From CAZKXX01 sp964556705 (GTDB lineage: Bacteria > Acidobacteriota > Terriglobia > UBA7540): a DNA stretch of 8,392 nt. A program made the translations under genes and the position numbers. Shown here piece by piece: positions 6,357-8,392 of this stretch (position 1 is the stretch's first letter; every line of letters starts with the position of its first letter). The DNA lies in NCBI GenBank assembly GCA_964556705.1, contig CAZKXX010000132.1, forward strand, positions 1 to 8,392, in the 5' to 3' direction. The notes beneath the pieces are model-generated. The model was not told where the DNA came from. It ran no database searches and was given only the letters and a program-made list of their open reading frames with translations.

Positions 6357-6456
6357 GGTCAGGCAAGTCAGATGCAGCAGCTTACTTCTCTCTCTAACGA
6401 GATAACTGACTTATTTTGAATAATTTACTGGAAGACCATATCGTTCCTGCCTGACC
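6357..6456. repeat. AT-rich segment bounded by 9-bp inverted repeats
   Basis: GGTCAGGCA (6357-6365) and TGCCTGACC (6448-6456) are perfect inverted repeats; with one mismatch they extend to 11 bp. Inside are AAGTCAG (6365-6371) pairing with CTGACTT (6406-6412), and a small hairpin TTATT-TTG-AATAA (6411-6423). It has no ORF. It could be a miniature element, an operator region or a structured RNA. No convincing target-site duplication is seen. Confidence 0.4.
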
Positions 6457-6519
6457 CGGCGGACTCGGTGGACAAATGTTCCCTGCCCACACCCGGACCA
6501 AGCCTCAGAAGCCCATATC

Positions 6520-6549
6520 TTGGAGGGAGCAATCCTCCGCTGGTATAGT
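6520..6549 (+). promoter_or_regulatory. Candidate extended -10 promoter for the M20 peptidase gene
   Basis: TTGGAG (6520-6525) and TATAGT (6544-6549) are 18 bp apart, and TGG directly before the -10 makes it an extended -10 (TGn-TATAGT). Transcription would begin near 6556, which favours the ATG at 6599 or 6605 over the upstream in-frame ATG at 6476. Confidence 0.5.
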
Positions 6550-6560
6550 TGACGCCCTTC

Positions 6561-6592
6561 GAGCCGACGTGGCCGAGCCTTCCACCCGGCTC
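6561..6592 (+). promoter_or_regulatory. Leader hairpin immediately before the M20 start codon
   Basis: GAGCCG (6561-6566) pairs with CGGCTC (6587-6592), and GTGG (6569-6572) with CCAC (6582-6585): 10 bp interrupted by a 2x1 internal loop, with a 9-nt loop. It ends 6 nt before the ATG at 6599, so it covers the place where a ribosome-binding site would be, and no Shine-Dalgarno motif is visible. It may restrict translation or protect the 5' end. Confidence 0.4.
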
Positions 6593-6598
6593 CACATC

Positions 6599-8026
6599 AT
6601 GGCCATGAGACTGCGGCTTCCCGCTCTGCTTCTAACCGGAATGCTCCTTGCGCCCATATCCGCCTTCGGCGGGGACCGTGAACTGGTTTCGGAAGCCCTG
6701 GAATCGATCAACTGGGAGCCCTACCAGCAGCGCGCCGTCCGCCTGCTTCAGGAGTATCTGCGGATTGACACCTCCAATCCCCCCGGGAACGAACTGGCTG
6801 CGGCTCAATTCTTCAAGCGACTGTTCGACGAGGCGGGAATCGAAAACCGTCTGTTCGAAATGGCGCCAGGCCGGGCAAACCTTTACGCGATCGTGCGGGG
6901 CGACAGAACGCTCCGCCCGCTCGTTCTCGTCAACCACACGGATGTGGTTCGCGCGGAGCCTCGCACCTGGCGAGCACCGCCGTTCTCGGGGGACATCATT
7001 AACGGCGAGATCTACGGCCGCGGCGCTCTCGACATGAAAGGCGAAGGCATCGTTCACGCTCTGGTGATGCTGGTCGCCGCCGCCGAACGGCTGCCGCTCA
7101 AGCGCGACCTGATATTCCTCGCCGTCGCGGACGAAGAAGTGGGCAACACCGGAAGCGCGTGGATTCTCGAGCACCAGCGCGAGCTCCTTCGCGACGCGGA
7201 GTTCCTGATTACGGAAGGCGGCTCGAATCTCATTTATCCCGGCCGCGGGACCGTTTATGGCGTGGGCGTGGCGGAGAAGGCGCCCTACTGGCTGCGCATG
7301 TCGGCGCGGGGGCGCGGCGGCCACGGCTCGGTGCCCATCGCCCGCTCGGCGGCGAACCGTCTGGCGCGCGCCATGCGGCGCGTGGTGGACTGGGAAACGC
7401 CCCTGCGCCTCCTCCCTTCGGTCGAACAGTACTTCCGCGAAATGGCGGCGCTCGAACGCGAGCCCCGCGCCTCCCAGTTCCGCAACATCCGCGAAGCGCT
7501 GCGCGACCCGCAATTCGCGCAGGAGCTTGCCGCCGAAGAAAACCTCAGCTACATGCTGCGCAACACCATTTCCCTGACCGTGCTGCGCGCCGGCGAGCAG
7601 ACCAACGTCATTCCGGACCTGGCCTGGTGCGACCTCGACATCCGCCTGCTGCCCGGCCAGGACCCGGAAGAATTCCTCGCCGATCTGCGCGCCGTGGTCG
7701 CCGATGATGAAATCCAGTTCGAGCTGTTGAACCGCTTCAAACCGCCGAACTCTTCGCCGACCGACACGACGCTCTACCGCATCCTGGAGGAAACGATTCG
7801 CCGCTACAATCCCGCGGCGATTGTGGCGCCGACGCTCAACAGCGGATACACCGAAAGCCAGATGTATCGCGAAGCGGGTATTCACTGCTACGGCTTCGCG
7901 CCATTCGAACTCGCGCCGGAACTGGACGCCACGCAGCACGCCGCCAATGAACGGATTCCCGCCGAGCAGGTGCGGCGCGGAGTCAAGCTCCTCGCGGAAA
8001 TCGTGGTGCGCGCTGCCAATGAATAG
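6599..8026 (+). CDS. Secreted M20-family zinc metallopeptidase (carboxypeptidase/aminoacylase-like)
   Basis: 475 residues from the ATG at 6599; an ATG two codons later (6605) is equally possible. Residues 1-25 form a signal peptide (LPALLLTGMLLAPISAFGG), so it acts outside the cytoplasmic membrane. Family members hydrolyse peptides or N-acyl amino acids using two zinc ions. Expected ligands are present: H113 in NHTDVV, bridging D145 in GALDMKG, catalytic E179 with ligand E180 in ADEEVG, E206 in ITEGG, and H447 in TQHAANER. The lid domain, about 230-345, has RGRGGHGSVP (237-246) and TNVIPD (335-340). YLRIDTSNPPGNE (53-65) is the usual N-terminus of this subfamily. The substrate cannot be told. 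Its last 8 bp overlap the Nudix gene, suggesting translational coupling. An extended start at 6476 is unlikely because the promoter and signal peptide lie downstream of it. Confidence 0.93.
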   Translation: MAMRLRLPALLLTGMLLAPISAFGGDRELVSEALESINWEPYQQRAVRLLQEYLRIDTSNPPGNELAAAQFFKRLFDEAGIENRLFEMAPGRANLYAIVRGDRTLRPLVLVNHTDVVRAEPRTWRAPPFSGDIINGEIYGRGALDMKGEGIVHALVMLVAAAERLPLKRDLIFLAVADEEVGNTGSAWILEHQRELLRDAEFLITEGGSNLIYPGRGTVYGVGVAEKAPYWLRMSARGRGGHGSVPIARSAANRLARAMRRVVDWETPLRLLPSVEQYFREMAALEREPRASQFRNIREALRDPQFAQELAAEENLSYMLRNTISLTVLRAGEQTNVIPDLAWCDLDIRLLPGQDPEEFLADLRAVVADDEIQFELLNRFKPPNSSPTDTTLYRILEETIRRYNPAAIVAPTLNSGYTESQMYREAGIHCYGFAPFELAPELDATQHAANERIPAEQVRRGVKLLAEIVVRAANE

Positions 8027-8392
8027 ACCTCCCCGGAAACTGCGGCGCGAATTTCCCCACCATCCGCTGGTCGGCGTGGGAGGCGTGGTGATTCACCGCG
8101 GGCGCGTGCTGCTGGTGCGTCGCGGCAGCGAGCCGCTGAAGGGTGAATGGTCGATTCCGGGCGGGCTGCTCGAACTCGGCGAAGAGCTCGAAGCCGGAAC
8201 GCGCCGCGAACTGAAAGAAGAAACAGGCTTGGACGTCGAACCACTCGACGTCGTGGCCGTCTTCGACCGCATCGAACGCCGCGCCCGCCGGGTCCGCTAT
8301 CACTACGTCATCGTGGATTACCTCTGCCGGCTGAAAGGCGGACGGCTCAAACCGGCGTCCGACTGCCTCGACGCGCGCTGGGTGCGGCCGGA
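8019..8392 (+). CDS. Nudix hydrolase (N-terminal part, runs off right edge)
   Basis: The frame opens at an ATG at 8019 inside the end of the M20 gene (ATGAATAG overlap) and is still open at the window edge, about 124 residues in. Nudix enzymes cleave nucleoside diphosphates linked to another moiety, using Mg2+ or Mn2+. The Nudix box GX5EX7REUXEEXGU is complete at residues 49-71, with E55, R63, E64, E67 and E68 all present. The preceding VGVGGVVIHRGRVLLVRR strand pair and WSIPGG (44-49) are typical, and DARWVRP near the end of the visible part matches the usual C-terminal strand before the last helix. The substrate is unknown; ADP-ribose-type and housecleaning activities are both possible. No Shine-Dalgarno motif is obvious, consistent with coupling to the upstream gene. 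Confidence 0.93.
   Translation, partial: MNRPPRKLRREFPHHPLVGVGGVVIHRGRVLLVRRGSEPLKGEWSIPGGLLELGEELEAGTRRELKEETGLDVEPLDVVAVFDRIERRARRVRYHYVIVDYLCRLKGGRLKPASDCLDARWVRP

Larger units (their letters stand above)
6272..6598. other. Divergent intergenic region between aroDE and the M20 gene
   Basis: 327 bp without a supportable gene. It holds a candidate aroDE promoter (6318-6347, minus), an AT-rich stretch bounded by inverted repeats (6357-6456), a candidate M20 promoter (6520-6549, plus) and a leader hairpin (6561-6592). Bases 6361-6440 contain only 30 G or C of 80, well below the flanking genes. The M20 frame is formally open from an ATG at 6476, but that extension has no family match and includes the candidate promoter. 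Confidence 0.7.

Noticed and set aside
6476..6598. Upstream start for the M20 gene at 6476
   Set aside because: The extension includes the candidate promoter and leader hairpin, and would bury the signal peptide 41 residues inside the protein.
6632..7939. 435-residue open frame on the minus strand opposite the M20 peptidase
   Set aside because: The plus-strand frame has a signal peptide and all zinc ligands; the antisense frame has biased composition and no family signature.

Overview
The window is GC-rich, densely coding bacterial DNA. The gene content suggests a member of the Acidobacteriota: a secreted protein built of repeated carboxypeptidase-regulatory-like domains, a secreted NTF2-like protein, a ROK sugar kinase, a fused AroD-AroE enzyme and a secreted M20 metallopeptidase. 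This assignment rests on gene families and style only, since no phylogenetic marker is present, and is moderately confident.

Layout. Everything left of about 6300 that I can support is on the minus strand, read right to left. It starts with aroDE (4748-6271, TTG start), a fusion of 3-dehydroquinate dehydratase and shikimate dehydrogenase, followed by trpE (3103-4599), anthranilate synthase component I. Both act in the route from shikimate to tryptophan. Next comes a complete tRNA-Gly(CCC) gene with encoded CCA (2943-3017), then a decayed GIY-YIG nuclease ORF (2716-2928), a ROK kinase (1494-2492), a small secreted NTF2-like protein (1001-1459) and the first 302 residues of a large secreted protein (1-906) that runs off the left edge. 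Right of a 327-bp regulatory gap, on the plus strand, are a secreted M20 peptidase (6599-8026) and a Nudix hydrolase (8019-8392, partial) that overlaps it by 8 bp.

Most unusual part. The GIY-YIG ORF begins 14 bp after the tRNA-Gly 3' end and runs into a second copy of the last 33 nt of that tRNA, 211 bp away in direct orientation. The second copy is split by a 19-nt perfect hairpin palindrome, and removing the palindrome restores the tRNA sequence exactly. This looks like the remnant of a very small nuclease-associated element at a tRNA 3' end, later hit by a palindromic repeat. The nuclease ORF is truncated and lacks expected active-site residues, so it is probably dead here.

Other structure not explained by genes: degenerate 7-bp tandem repeats in two intergenic gaps (2592-2640, and an inverted pair at 4621-4650 and 4708-4735); an AT-rich segment of about 100 bp bounded by 9-bp inverted repeats between the divergent aroDE and M20 promoters; and a strong hairpin filling the short leader of the M20 gene. 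The remaining genes are ordinary housekeeping or accessory genes.
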